Assembly: GCF_000167355.1 (NCBI RefSeq)
Contig: NZ_AAEW02000011.1
Location: 1-64,000, forward strand
Reading direction: 5' to 3'
Source of the DNA: Desulfuromonas acetoxidans DSM 684
GTDB lineage: Bacteria > Desulfobacterota > Desulfuromonadia > Desulfuromonadales > Desulfuromonadaceae
DNA length: 64,000 nt
In this document: piece after piece, positions 47,876 to 57,649 of the stretch
How the letters are laid out: each line of letters begins with the position of its first letter
Position numbering within the stretch: the first letter of the stretch is position 1
Translations under genes and position numbers: made by a program
The notes under the pieces: generated by a model
Seen by the model: only the letters and a program-made list of their open reading frames with translations
What the model was told of the DNA's origin: nothing
The model's database searches: none

Positions 47876-48729
47876 TCAGTACATTGAGAGAGCATGACTG
47901 CGTTTGTGTCCTTTGCCGTCTTTTTGATGTTTCGCGTTCTAGCTACTATGCCTATTTGAATCGTCGAGCTCATCCAGATACTGAACGCATCAAGTTACGT
48001 ATTCGGATCAAGGAGTTGTTCAATAAAAGTCGTTATTCAGCTGGAAGCCGCAGTCTTACCAACATGTTACGCAGTGAAGGCATCACCATAGGACGTTTCA
48101 AAGTACGTCGTCTGATGCGTGAGGCGAGCTTATTCAGTAAACAACCTAAACCACGTTTGTACAGAGTTGCCAAAGTAGAACATCCAAAGATTCCGAACCT
48201 GTTGAATCGGGATTTTGATGCGAAGAGGAAAAACCAGACATGGTGTAGTGATATTACCTATGTTCGAGTTGGAAAACGTTGGATTTATGTCGCTGCGGTA
48301 TTAGATCTTTACACTCGGCGCGTTGTTGGGTTGAGCTTATCAGAAAACTGTGACGCACAACTTGCAGTTAACGCTATCAAAAACGCTTATCGGACAAGGA
48401 AAAAGCCAACTGGGGTTTTGGTTCACACAGACCAGGGACAACAATATGGCAGTGATTTGTTCTGTCGCCAGCTTCGATGCTATCAGATGAAACAGAGCAT
48501 GAGTCGGCGAGGAAATTGCTGGGATAATGCACCAATGGAGCGTTTGTTTCGCAGTTACAAAAGCGAATGGATGCCAAAAGGTGGCTATCAAACGTTTGCA
48601 GAAGCACAGCTCGACATAGAGCACTATTTTATGAACTATTACAACTGGAGCAGACCTCATCAAAGAAATAAAGGAATGGCTCCGGCTGTAGCTGAAAAAG
48701 AACTTATATCTGTGTCCAAAAATAGTTGA
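47824..48729 (+). CDS. IS3-family transposase OrfB (made by -1 frameshift)
   Basis: This frame of about 300 codons, entered at the A6G slippery site, encodes the rve/DDE integrase part: DITYV (first Asp), VHTDQGQQYGS (second Asp) and the Glu in MERLFRSYKSEW. The HTH-21-like N-terminal region (SRSSYYAYLNRR) is also present. The OrfAB fusion is the active transposase in this family. The frame is intact to its stop, a few bases inside the right end. Confidence 0.92.
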   Translation, partial: KKGYRSLNVGRQASFELISTLREHDCVCVLCRLFDVSRSSYYAYLNRRAHPDTERIKLRIRIKELFNKSRYSAGSRSLTNMLRSEGITIGRFKVRRLMREASLFSKQPKPRLYRVAKVEHPKIPNLLNRDFDAKRKNQTWCSDITYVRVGKRWIYVAAVLDLYTRRVVGLSLSENCDAQLAVNAIKNAYRTRKKPTGVLVHTDQGQQYGSDLFCRQLRCYQMKQSMSRRGNCWDNAPMERLFRSYKSEWMPKGGYQTFAEAQLDIEHYFMNYYNWSRPHQRNKGMAPAVAEKELISVSKNS

Positions 48730-48763
48730 CCACTACATATGCAAAAACCGGCTGAACTTCTCC

Positions 48764-48770
48764 TGAACCT
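48764..48770. repeat. Target-site duplication, left copy (TGAACCT)
   Basis: TGAACCT directly precedes the TGT left end of the Mu-like element. The same 7 bases directly follow its right end. Confidence 0.85.
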
Positions 48771-48981
48771 TGTGGGGAGACACTTGGTATTGCAAATAAG
48801 ACAGTATAGGTGGGAATGGATGGGCAAGGATGGTTAATGCTGGGATTTTGGGGTTTAGATGGATATTTACAGGTTGGAAAATCCTGGATACTTTAAACTT
48901 TAGAAATTCAAAATTTAACAAATAAATAAGTTATAGACATTTGAATTTGAAAATTTCCCCACCCGGCAAAAGAGATTAAAA

Positions 48982-49698
48982 CTATTCGCCAGTTGACTTA
49001 GATTCCATTTTCTTTATTTCCCCTCGAAGGTATTCGATCATTTCATCTCTGTTATGACGAGGGTGTGGCTGAACAATGTTGCCAAACTTTTCTTCTAGCA
49101 AGTTATACCAATATTGATCTTTTAAAAATTCGGTTTTTTCTTCAGGTAAACTCGTAAGGTCTATTAATTTTCCTATTGTCTCATCACGGTAAGGCACGAA
49201 AAATTGTGAAATATATCCGTCGAGGATGCTCTTCACAACGTGAGGATATACGCCTTTTTTCTTCACGGAAGTCTTCAATATATCAAGATAAACTCTTGAC
49301 AAGATCTCTGGAGGATACAGGTCCTCTGGCTCATCTTCTATTTGAATTGAAACTGCAATAACTGTATTTATAAATAATTCTTCAACATCAATAACGCTAT
49401 TATTGAAAACTCCTTCAAATACACTGTTCTTCCCATTAGTCATGGGCCCTTCTCCAGTCGCAAGCCACTGAACAGTGACATTTGAAGCATCTGCTAAGGC
49501 AATTAAAACGGGCCTGGTAGGTTCACTTTTCCCAGATAAATATCTCCTGATTACTCCCTCAGATACACCACTTATAGACGAAAACGCACGAATACTTTTG
49601 TCACCAATTCCCATTTTCAATCTATCAGGAAATTGTCCGTTTCCACCATCTTGAATTGGACGATCTTCGCCACCTTGGATGTCTTTTGATTTTCTCAA
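48982..49698 (-). CDS. Phage-type transcriptional repressor
   Basis: This 238-aa protein has an N-terminal helix-turn-helix (about residues 30-85: FSSISGVSEGVIRRYLSGKS, LADASNVTVQWLATGEGPM) and a long charged C-terminus without the Ser-Lys peptidase motif of S24 repressors. It is leftmost and divergent from ner and the transposase genes, the position of the c repressor in Mu. It should hold the element silent. Lack of an S24 domain suggests RecA-independent induction. Confidence 0.78.
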   Translation of the reverse strand: MRKSKDIQGGEDRPIQDGGNGQFPDRLKMGIGDKSIRAFSSISGVSEGVIRRYLSGKSEPTRPVLIALADASNVTVQWLATGEGPMTNGKNSVFEGVFNNSVIDVEELFINTVIAVSIQIEDEPEDLYPPEILSRVYLDILKTSVKKKGVYPHVVKSILDGYISQFFVPYRDETIGKLIDLTSLPEEKTEFLKDQYWYNLLEEKFGNIVQPHPRHNRDEMIEYLRGEIKKMESKSTGE

Positions 49699-49723
49699 GA
49701 AATCACCTATAAATTAATAGTTT

Positions 49724-49775
49724 GCGCAATATGATAGTAAATTGACAATCAGACGCGCAATTTATGATTGACAAT
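49724..49775. promoter_or_regulatory. Operator/promoter region between repressor and ner
   Basis: Paired direct repeats GCGCAAT (49724-49730, 49755-49761) and ATTGACAAT (49741-49749, 49767-49775) interleave in the divergent intergenic region. The two TTGACA cores could be -35 elements for the early rightward promoter. These are the likely binding sites of the repressor and Ner. Confidence 0.6.
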
Positions 49776-49866
49776 GCGTTACATGTGTCGCACCATGACT
49801 GCATCAAAGTTTGTATTCCCATGTTCAAAAAAAAGCCAGGTGGTGCTGGCTCGTTAGGAACGCGTT

Positions 49867-50157
49867 ATGAAAAATACTGAGAAAAAAAGTTCCTTTCCTA
49901 GTGATTGGCATCCGGCTGATATTAAAGCCGCTCTTGAGAAAAAAGGCTTTTCACTGTCTCGCATAGCCAGAGAACATGGCTATGCGCCAACATCTCCAAG
50001 CAATGTTTTTCGGAGACGTTGGGCTGCTATGGAGAAAATCATTGCAAACATTGTAGGGGTTTCTCCACACATAATATGGCCATCAAGATATTCGGATGAT
50101 AGTTCTCCTTATCGCTTTGTAAGAGTAGCAAGAGCGAAAAGGAGGTGCAATGACTAA
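49867..50157 (+). CDS. ner: Ner-like DNA-binding regulator
   Basis: This 96-aa protein matches the Ner/Nlp family: DWHPADIKAALEKKGFSLSR, an alternative-sigma-like helix-turn-helix, and HIIWPSRY near the end. In Mu, Ner turns down both the early and the repressor promoters. Its C-terminus overlaps the next gene by 8 bases, and ATG 49867 is preceded by a TTAGGAACG stretch. Confidence 0.9.
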   Translation: MKNTEKKSSFPSDWHPADIKAALEKKGFSLSRIAREHGYAPTSPSNVFRRRWAAMEKIIANIVGVSPHIIWPSRYSDDSSPYRFVRVARAKRRCND

Positions 50158-50623
50158 ACGGCATGTCCCCGTAGACGATGGCCAGTTATCCCTTCTTGAC
50201 CTCATAAAAGAATCTGAGGAACTTCGTCGAAGCACGCCAAGTGAAGGGTCGATGAATATTCATTCTCGATTCTGTCACGTTTTAACGCAAGCAATAAAAG
50301 ATTCAGGATATTCAAGATTCGAAATCGCTGGCCGAATGTCTCATTTGCTTGGGATTGAAATAACCAAGTTCATGATTGATTCATGGACTAGTGAATCAAA
50401 AGAAGGTCATCGCATACCAGCTGAGTATCTCCCCGCCTTTTGCTCCGCTACAGAGAGCCGAGAATCAATCCAAATACTCTCAGAACTTGGAGGGATGTTT
50501 TGCTTGCCTGGGCCAGAAGCTCTTAGAGCTGAGATACATAAGCTCTCGGAAGAAGAAAAGCAAATTCGTATAGAGAAACGCAAGCGTGAACAGTTCCTCA
50601 AAGAAATGGAGGGGCGACGCTAA
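50150..50623 (+). CDS. Hypothetical early protein of the Mu-like element
   Basis: This 157-aa soluble protein starts inside the end of ner (AAGGAGG upstream). It has a helical DNA-binding-like stretch (HVLTQAIKDSGYSRFEIAGR), a central region and a highly charged C-terminal helix (KLSEEEKQIRIEKRKREQF). I do not recognise the family. Proteins of this size commonly sit between ner and A in transposable phages. It may be an early regulator. Confidence 0.6.
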   Translation: MTKRHVPVDDGQLSLLDLIKESEELRRSTPSEGSMNIHSRFCHVLTQAIKDSGYSRFEIAGRMSHLLGIEITKFMIDSWTSESKEGHRIPAEYLPAFCSATESRESIQILSELGGMFCLPGPEALRAEIHKLSEEEKQIRIEKRKREQFLKEMEGRR

Positions 50624-50640
50624 GCGGAGCCAGCGAACAC

Positions 50641-52551
50641 ATGGGAAATACTTTAGCCAATTCCGGTTGGGGAACCGCAAAAGAATATTGTGAAGAAGGT
50701 CTTCCAGGTCTGCCAACGACTGAAAGACGTTGTTTGGACCGTTTGGGGAAGTTTGCAGAAAGTTTCGCTAACAAGTCCCGTCAACGTAACGGCTCTAAGG
50801 CAACTGAATTCCACTACTCGATACTCCCGCCCAAGTCACAGGCTCCATTGGCACAGAGATATCCCGAATTATTCGTTAGCCGTCAGTTTCAGCCAAATCA
50901 AAATAATTCTGAACACGAAAGTAGAGACATTCTTTGGGACTATTACAGCCGTAAAACAGACAAGGCTAAAGCGGCAGCTCAAGTTCGTCTTGAGGCAGTG
51001 CAAATGTGTACCACATTACTTTCTAATGGATGGAAGAAAACAGAAGCCAAAGAGCAGGTTGTTGAAGTCTTTAAAGGAAGAACAAAGGTCAGTTTTCATA
51101 CTCTTGGGAATTGGCTGAAAAAAATTAACGGTGTTGATCAAGCAGACTGGTTGCCCGCTCTGGTTGATGGATATACCGGACGCCAAACGGATTCAAAAGT
51201 CAGCCCTGAAGCGTGGGATTACATCAAGGCAGATTATTTGCGTCGCGAAAGGCCAACCTGGTCAAGTTGTTACGAGCGCCTTGAACGTGCAGGCGCGAAG
51301 CCTGGATGGGTGATCCCCAGTTCCAAGACGCTCCAAAGAAAACTGAACAAAGAGATCCATCCGGATTTGATCACGCTACTTCGTGATGGTGAAGATGCCT
51401 ATAAAAAGACACTGCCAGCGCAAGAGCGGGATCGCTCCGTTTTCCATGCTTTGGAAGCGGTAAATGGAGATGGCTACACCTTCTTTAAATATGTCCGCTT
51501 TGAATCTGGAGAAGTCTGCCGTCCTGTTTGCTGGTTCTGGCAAGACATCTATTCCGGCAAGCTCCTCGCCTGGCGGGTTGACGTTTCTGAAAACAAGGAC
51601 TCAATTCGTCTTTCAATCGGTGACCTGGTTGAAAACTATGGCATTCCGAAAAAGTTCTGGCTCGATAACACCCGTGCTGCAGCTAATAAAGATGTGACCG
51701 GAGGTGTCAAAAACCGCTACCGCTTTAAGGTCTCAGAAGATGAGCCTTTGGGGCTCATTCCTCAGCTGGGCGCTGAAGTCCATTGGGCAACCCCTGCTCA
51801 TGGTCAGGCAAAGCCTGTTGAGCGTGCCTTTGGTATCGGCGGCATCGGTGAATATACCGATAAACACCCGAGTTTTTCAGGGCGCGGCACTAAGGGAACC
51901 CCCATCCCCATAGCAGAATTCGAAGAAATTCTCACAGCAGAAGTTGCGGCCTTCAACGCCAGACTTGGCCGTCGAACAAAGATCTGCAATGGAAGAAGCT
52001 GTGATCAAGTCTTCAATGAATCGTACGAGGTCAGCCGGATAAAAAAAGCAACAAAGGAACAGCGATCCCTGTGGCTATTGTCACCAGAACCGGTTACGGC
52101 CAACAAAAACAACGGCTCGATCAAGATCATGGATAACCGGTACTGGTGCGAAGAGTTGTCCCATTACAAGGGGCAAAAACTTGTTGCCCGTTTCGATCCG
52201 GCAAATATGCATGGTGAGGTCCTGGTTTACACCTTGGATGGGCGAAGGGTTGCTGAAGCTGAATGTGTTCTGGCTGCTGGCTTCAATGATCGTGAAGCAG
52301 CAAGAGAGGTTGCTAAGCAAAAACGCAGACGCAAAAAAGCATTACGAGAAGCTGAAAAGGCTGAGCTTCGAATTTCAGCCAGAGAGGCATCAAAAAGTCT
52401 GCCGCAAGTTGAATCACCAAAGCCTCTTGAAGCGAAAATTGTTGAAGCCGTGTTCGAGAAAAAGAAATTTGAGCAAGGCTTGTCGGATAGCGGTGACCGG
52501 TTTGATCGCGCCGTTGCCATGATGAAACCGGCAAAGAAGAGCTTGCTATAA
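50641..52551 (+). CDS. MuA-type DDE transposase
   Basis: This 636-aa protein has N-terminal end-binding helix-turn-helix domains (about 90-250, with the MuA-like TWSSCYERLERAGAKPGWVI) and a catalytic RNase-H core. The catalytic residues are Asp277 (AVNGDGYTFF), Asp342 (LDNTRAAANK) and Glu394 (GQAKPVERAFG). A beta-barrel domain and a basic C-terminal tail follow, which in Mu contacts MuB. The D-D-E spacing (65 and 52 residues) is close to Mu. It cuts and joins the element ends. The frame is intact, so transposition capacity may remain. Confidence 0.95.
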   Translation: MGNTLANSGWGTAKEYCEEGLPGLPTTERRCLDRLGKFAESFANKSRQRNGSKATEFHYSILPPKSQAPLAQRYPELFVSRQFQPNQNNSEHESRDILWDYYSRKTDKAKAAAQVRLEAVQMCTTLLSNGWKKTEAKEQVVEVFKGRTKVSFHTLGNWLKKINGVDQADWLPALVDGYTGRQTDSKVSPEAWDYIKADYLRRERPTWSSCYERLERAGAKPGWVIPSSKTLQRKLNKEIHPDLITLLRDGEDAYKKTLPAQERDRSVFHALEAVNGDGYTFFKYVRFESGEVCRPVCWFWQDIYSGKLLAWRVDVSENKDSIRLSIGDLVENYGIPKKFWLDNTRAAANKDVTGGVKNRYRFKVSEDEPLGLIPQLGAEVHWATPAHGQAKPVERAFGIGGIGEYTDKHPSFSGRGTKGTPIPIAEFEEILTAEVAAFNARLGRRTKICNGRSCDQVFNESYEVSRIKKATKEQRSLWLLSPEPVTANKNNGSIKIMDNRYWCEELSHYKGQKLVARFDPANMHGEVLVYTLDGRRVAEAECVLAAGFNDREAAREVAKQKRRRKKALREAEKAELRISAREASKSLPQVESPKPLEAKIVEAVFEKKKFEQGLSDSGDRFDRAVAMMKPAKKSLL

Positions 52552-52559
52552 AAAAGTAA

Positions 52560-52608
52560 TGCCCGGTTGGGGTCGCATCCCACCGGGCACTAGGTGACGA
52601 AGTCACCT
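52560..52608 (+). promoter_or_regulatory. Two intercistronic hairpins between the MuA- and MuB-type genes
   Basis: TGCCCGGT/ACCGGGCA (52560-52567 with 52582-52589) encloses a GGG/CCC inner stem. AGGTGAC-GAA-GTCACCT (52592-52608) follows at once. There is no T run. They may adjust relative expression of the two proteins or protect the mRNA. Confidence 0.55.
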
Positions 52609-52635
52609 CAAACTGAATCTATTGGAGGTTAACAG

Positions 52636-53616
52636 ATGGATAATTCAGCAGCAACAGTTTTAAGTCCTGACTTTGGTAACGAGGCAGAACTGCAGCCTTC
52701 AGTTAAGACGCAAATTCAACAAGTTTTGGACAACGAAGAAATCAAGCAATCCCAAATCGCACGCGAAGCGGGACTGACGGCTCCTGTGCTGTCGAGTTGG
52801 TTAAAAGGCAATTATAAGGGCGATAACAAAGCCGTTGAAGCCAAATTAAATCAATGGTTGGCAGCCAGAGGTCGGAAGGCAGAAGTTTCTATGGTGTTTC
52901 CCAAAGCCCCAGAATGGATTGACACTCCAACCGCTAAAAAGGTCACAAGCGTCCTGACCTATGCACAGCTCGCTGGTGATATCGCTGTGATCTACGGAGG
53001 TGCAGGCTTGGGAAAAACTTGCACATTAAAAGCATACGCAGAGCAAAGCCCTAATGTCTGGGTTGTCACGATGAGTCCGGCACACGGTGGTGTTGCCTCA
53101 ACCTTGGAGGAGATTGCTGAGGTGTTGGGGCTGCGTGGAATTCCAGGGCGTGCCGTTCGATTGCAACGAGAACTGGTAAGGAAGCTCAGTGGCACCGGAG
53201 GGTTGCTTGTTATCGACGAAGCTCAGCACCTAAATGTTAATTCCCTGGAAGCCATTCGATCTTTACACGATGCCACAGGGGTTGGGCTTGCACTGGTCGG
53301 AAATGAATCTGTCTATGCCCGTCTGACTGGCGGTTCACGATCAGCCACCTTTGCCCAGCTTTTTTCAAGGTTGGGAAAACGGCTGAGATTGAATAAGCCA
53401 CGCAAAGAAGATGTGGTCGCAGTGGCCAACAGTTTCTCAGTTGCTGGTGACCAGGAGCAGAAGGCTCTTTACGAAATATCTCAGAAGCCAGGTGCCCTTC
53501 GCGGCGTGGTCAAGACCCTACGTTTGGCAACCATGTTTGCCGCTGGTGATAACGAAGCAGTTCAGCTGGAGCATATCCGGGCAGCTTGGCACGACTTAGG
53601 GGGCGCGAATTCATGA
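52636..53616 (+). CDS. MuB-type AAA+ transposition target-selection ATPase
   Basis: This 326-aa protein has an N-terminal helix-turn-helix (IKQSQIAREAGLTAPVLSSWLKG) as in MuB. An AAA+ domain follows with Walker A GGAGLGKT (residues 121-128) and Walker B LLVIDEAQHL, then a C-terminal DNA-binding helical domain. It forms ATP-dependent filaments on target DNA, gives target immunity and stimulates MuA. GGAGG precedes ATG 52636. Its stop overlaps the next start (ATGA). Confidence 0.95.
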   Translation: MDNSAATVLSPDFGNEAELQPSVKTQIQQVLDNEEIKQSQIAREAGLTAPVLSSWLKGNYKGDNKAVEAKLNQWLAARGRKAEVSMVFPKAPEWIDTPTAKKVTSVLTYAQLAGDIAVIYGGAGLGKTCTLKAYAEQSPNVWVVTMSPAHGGVASTLEEIAEVLGLRGIPGRAVRLQRELVRKLSGTGGLLVIDEAQHLNVNSLEAIRSLHDATGVGLALVGNESVYARLTGGSRSATFAQLFSRLGKRLRLNKPRKEDVVAVANSFSVAGDQEQKALYEISQKPGALRGVVKTLRLATMFAAGDNEAVQLEHIRAAWHDLGGANS

Positions 53617-53891
53617 GCTTCGACAGGAATAAAGCGGAGAAACAGGCCTGTGGTATCTACTGCGAGCTCTCGAAACTGCGTTCGATGTTGAGAGCACTTG
53701 AGTTAGCCGCTTGGGGTGAAGATGGTCGACCATCGGATGGAGGAGATCCTATCGACTGGATTGATGTCATCGAATTGGTCAAAAGAGATGTAACGGAGAT
53801 CGCCCAGAAAGCTGAAGACATGGAGCACTATATTCGTCATGGAGAAGAGCGAAAACAAGCTGAGTGTCCATTGACTGAAAAGGCAGCGTAG
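53613..53891 (+). CDS. Small hypothetical phage protein
   Basis: This 92-aa helical protein has a central DGGDPIDWIDVIELVK segment and an acidic C-terminus. ATG 53613 overlaps the MuB stop by 4 bases, so it is coupled to MuB. An earlier in-frame start (53586) would overlap more and is less likely. No family is recognised. Confidence 0.6.
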   Translation: MSFDRNKAEKQACGIYCELSKLRSMLRALELAAWGEDGRPSDGGDPIDWIDVIELVKRDVTEIAQKAEDMEHYIRHGEERKQAECPLTEKAA

Positions 53892-53935
53892 CAAGGTGTT
53901 GCTTTGAACATTGCACAAACAATCAGGAGGTCGGC

Positions 53936-54394
53936 ATGAGAACAAAACAGGAGATCAGGCCCATCACGAAACAGCAGGTCAAGATGATCCATACACTTAA
54001 AGAGGCTCTTGGACTCAATGAGTCGATCTACCGTGGCACCTTATATGACGCCTTTGGTGTAACCAGCAGCAAAGAGCTAAATGAAACTCAAGCCTGTGGC
54101 GTTATTGATTGTTTTAAGAAGGAAGCTATCAAGGCTGGAATCTGGGAACAAGAACATGACTACTCCAGCTTTGGCAACCGCCCGGACCATGCAACACCGA
54201 AGCAGCTCAAGTACATCTGCTGCTTGTGGAATCAGGTCTCACGAGTCCAACCGGATCGCCGCGATGCTGCTCTGAGAAAGTTTCTCATGCGTCAGGCCGG
54301 AGTCGCGGATCTACGCTTTCTTAAGCGTTCATCTGCCACCAAAGTAATCTCGGCGCTCAAGGCCATGAAGACACAAGCCGGGAGTGTGCATTGA
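53936..54394 (+). CDS. Mu gp16/GemA-like protein (DUF1018)
   Basis: This 152-aa protein has the family pattern: an N-terminal KMIHTLKEALGL helix, YRGTLYDAFGVTSSKELNE, a middle ATPKQLKYICCLW segment, and a C-terminal LRFLKRSSATKVISALKAM. Gp16/GemA-like proteins are conserved middle-early genes of Mu relatives, linked with modulation of host gene expression. AGGAGG lies 6 bases before ATG 53936. Confidence 0.85.
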   Translation: MRTKQEIRPITKQQVKMIHTLKEALGLNESIYRGTLYDAFGVTSSKELNETQACGVIDCFKKEAIKAGIWEQEHDYSSFGNRPDHATPKQLKYICCLWNQVSRVQPDRRDAALRKFLMRQAGVADLRFLKRSSATKVISALKAMKTQAGSVH

Positions 54395-54648
54395 TGCCTG
54401 AACCTGTTTGCGGCCATTGCCGGGCCAAACGCCCCAATCTGCATTGCTTTCACGAGAATGCGTACAAGGGCAAGTTTCAGGTTGTGCGCTGTCTGCTGTG
54501 TGGCTGGCAGATCAGCCGTTATGTTCCTTCGAAAAAGTATAACGCGGCATGGCGCAGACAGCTTTTGCTGACCTTCAGAGCCGAAATGGAAGAAAGCCGT
54601 CAGGAGGCTTCTGAATTCACAGACCTTTGGCGAGGTAGGCATTTTTAA
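54394..54648 (+). CDS. Small zinc-ribbon protein
   Basis: This 84-aa protein has CGHC and CLLC pairs (about residues 6-9 and 30-33) forming a likely zinc ribbon, plus a basic C-terminal half. It starts on the stop of the gp16-like gene (TGATG overlap). It is probably nucleic-acid binding; its role is unknown. Confidence 0.65.
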   Translation: MPEPVCGHCRAKRPNLHCFHENAYKGKFQVVRCLLCGWQISRYVPSKKYNAAWRRQLLLTFRAEMEESRQEASEFTDLWRGRHF

Positions 54649-54734
54649 AGATCGTCGAACACAGGCGAATTTAAACGGGGTTTAAACACCATTATGATTG
54701 GTGGTTGTGATCTGAAAAAAGAAAGGAACGCTGT

Positions 54735-57645
54735 ATGCCTGGAAATAAAGGGAAAGACCTCAAACTGAGAGCAACTCTCTCAACAGAAGATGTCAAAAGA
54801 GGAACGGAACAAATAAAGGCTGACTTGGCCAAGCTGAAAACAACAGCCACAGGCTGGACCGAACAGCTTACACAGGCAAGTAAAGCGTTGGATGTGCGAC
54901 CTCTACAGCAAATCAATCTTGAAGCGCGCAAACTCCAGCGGCAATACGAGATCCTCAAAAACTCCGGTGGACTAACCGGACGGGAACTGAGCCAGGCTGC
55001 AGAAAATCTTAAACGAAAGACTGCTGAACTCTATAGCCAACAAAAAAAGATGAACGCCTCTTTGGAGAGTGGCCAACAAATCACAGGCCGAATGGCAGGT
55101 AGTGTCAAGAATCTTGTTGCCGCCTATGTCGGACTTCGGACCATCACCGGACTTTATTCAACGATATCAACTGCCAGCAGAGACGCAGAGCAGGCCCAGT
55201 TCAATTTGACCTCAAGTGTACAGGCTGCAAGTCGAGAATTTGAAAACACGGGTGGACTGGATGCCTGGCAGTCGAAAATCAAAGAGCTTTCTGCCGATTT
55301 ACGGATTTATTCTGAATCCGATGTTGCTAACGCAGCCGCACGAACCATTGATATGACGAAGCGTCTCGGCCTGAGCGCTGAGCAAATGAATATCCTCATC
55401 CAGCGTACGGCGGATTTGTCGGCAGGAAAAACAGATCTCGAAGGTGGTATCGAACGCGTCACAGCGGCACTGCGTGGTGAGGCGGAAGCATCGGAATACT
55501 TGGGTCTTACGCTTAACGAAACATACGTCAAGTCTTGGTATGAAGCCAATAATGCCAGCGGAAAAGCATGGAAAACGCTTACAGACATCGAGAAGGCACA
55601 GATTCGTTACAACGTTCTCCTGGAACAATCCGACGCCATCCAAGGCCGTGCCGCAGCGAGTTCAAATACCTACAACGGTGCTCTGCAATTGGTTCAGGCC
55701 AGTGTGCACAACGCGGTCGCCAACAACGAAGACTTAACTGAAGCGATGACAGGAGTAGCCAATATCATCAGCGAAAATGCTGACGAGATCGGAGAATTCG
55801 CAACGGAAATTGCCACGGCTATTGGTGATGTCATTGAGTTTACAATCGAAAACAAAGAGCTTGTCACAGCACTTATTGGTGCAGGTGGATTGGTTTTCGC
55901 TTTGGGAAAGACGGCAAAAACGATCAAAACCGTTAGCACCATTATGAAAGATATGTCGATGGCCAAGACACCAGAGTTGTTGAGCTCTGGAATGGCGAAT
56001 AGCCGTTTGCCTAAGCTCAATAATGCCCTTGGTAAAGCAGGTTTGGCCGGAGCTCTCTTTTCTGTTGGATATGCAATTGGTGAGGCACTCCCCTTCATGA
56101 CCGAGAGTGAAAAGATCATGGAATCCACGCTTCCGTTGATCGACGAATACGCCGATCTTCATGCTGCCGTTGCTGAGAAAATCCAGCAGATCAGTCGAGA
56201 AACGGGAATCCTGATTGAAAATGAGGAACATCTCTACCAATTAGAGAAAGACGGCGTCCTTGTTTACAACGAGAAGGTAGGAGCTTATGAGGCGGTTACT
56301 GAATCTACCCGCCAGATGACCGCAGCGGAAAAAGCATTACAAGAACAGCGGGTTGAATCCTTTGCTTCAATTGCCACATATGTTGACGAAGTTCAGAAAA
56401 AATACGGGGATCTTAGTGTTGAGGCTTTTGAGGCTTCACGAAAACAGAGTGTGCTGAATGAAGCTTTGGCAAACAGCAAAAATCCGGTCGAAGCGGCAAA
56501 GCAGAACGTTGACAAGCTTGCAGAGACCTATGTCGAAGCCAAAGACGCTTCTTGATCAACTGAATAAGGGTGAAGAAGGCTACGAGGATGCTCTTAAGAA
56601 AAAACTCAGTGCTGAAAAGTCCTACCTGGATAGTGTCGAACAGTTGAAATCCCGCCAACTTGATGCCGTTGAAACCTCTTTGGATAACGAAGAACAGGCC
56701 CTCAAGAATTCTCTCGACCAGCGCCTGATCACCCTGGAAGAAGAACTTCAAGATGAATTGCTTACTAAGAAAGAATTCGACTACGAAAAAGCCAAAGCTG
56801 AGCAACAACACGCCGAGCAGGTTCTGTCGATCCGTCGCCGCATGTACGACGAGGCGGCCCGTCTTTACGGCAAAGACAGCCAGGAAGCCATCGAAGCGCA
56901 TAACGATGTCATTGCCGCTGAAAATGATTTGGCCAAAGCCACCAATGGGACCGACTCCGCGTTTGATCGGCTCCATGAAAAAATCAAGCGAACTGGTGAA
57001 GAAGGCGAACGCTCAGGAAAACGGGCCGCTCAAGGAATGCGTGATATCGGACATGCGGCCAAAGAGGCCAGTAAAGAAGTGGAGAAACTCACCCACAACC
57101 AGAAGATGGCCGCTGAATCGGCAGAGCGCCGTGAAAAACGAGAGCAACAGTTTCGCGATGGCCTTGGTGGCGTTGCCATCACTGGCGCGAATGCTGCCGA
57201 GGTCATGGGTGGTTGGAACCTGTCCAGCATTGGCAAAGAATACGCTGACGCTATGAATACAGCACGAAATTACGATGGTGGGTTCAAAAGTTATTTCAAA
57301 AACTATTATCGCGATATGGCTGCAGGAATGCAGGAAGCTGCTGTAGCCAGCGTCAAAAACGCCTTAGCCGATGCCGCCAGCTATGATGATCTACAACAGC
57401 AAGCAAAGCAGATCACCGGTGAGTTGCGCCTGATGGCTGATCAGGCGGGAAAAGTTATGACCGAAGGCCAAGTTCAGGCGGTTGCTGCCGAAGTTGCCAA
57501 CGCAATGGGTCTAAAAAGTCCAGCGAAGCAGATGACAGTTAAGCTCCAAGGCCCAAGCGGAGCCACTGTACCAATATCAATGCATGAAAATGACGCGGGT
57601 CGATTTATTCAGCAGCTCGAAGATTCTGGGATGGTGACGAAATAG
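54735..57645 (+). pseudogene. Frameshifted phage tail tape-measure protein
   Basis: Two frames (54735-56555, 606 aa; then about 56536-57645, 369 aa) join into one protein of about 969 aa. It has long helical/coiled-coil stretches, two hydrophobic segments (LVTALIGAGGLVFALG; AGLAGALFSVGYAIGEALPF) and a tape-measure-like C-terminus (PVSM-type strand, GRFIQQLEDSGM). The frame breaks in GCTTCTTGA at 56547-56555; removing one T restores ...EAKDA-LDQLNKGEE. In a phage this protein sets tail length. No other tail gene is present, so it is either a decaying relic or, less likely, a reused scaffold. No A/T slippery heptamer is seen at the break. Confidence 0.78.
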
Positions 57646-57649
57646 AGGG

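Larger units (their letters stand above)
47499..48737 (+). mobile_element. IS3-family insertion sequence, 1239 bp
   Basis: The left end TGTAGTGGTCTACTAAACTT and the inverted right end TGTAGTGGTCAACTATTTTT share their first ten bases, with TTGGACAC following in both. Inside are orfA and orfB in the IS3 arrangement with a -1 frameshift site. Both frames are open, so the element may be active. No exact target duplication is visible at its borders. Confidence 0.9.

Noticed and set aside
47496-48740. Target-site duplication of the IS3 element
   Set aside because: The bases next to the two ends (GAT and TAT) do not match, so no duplication is claimed.
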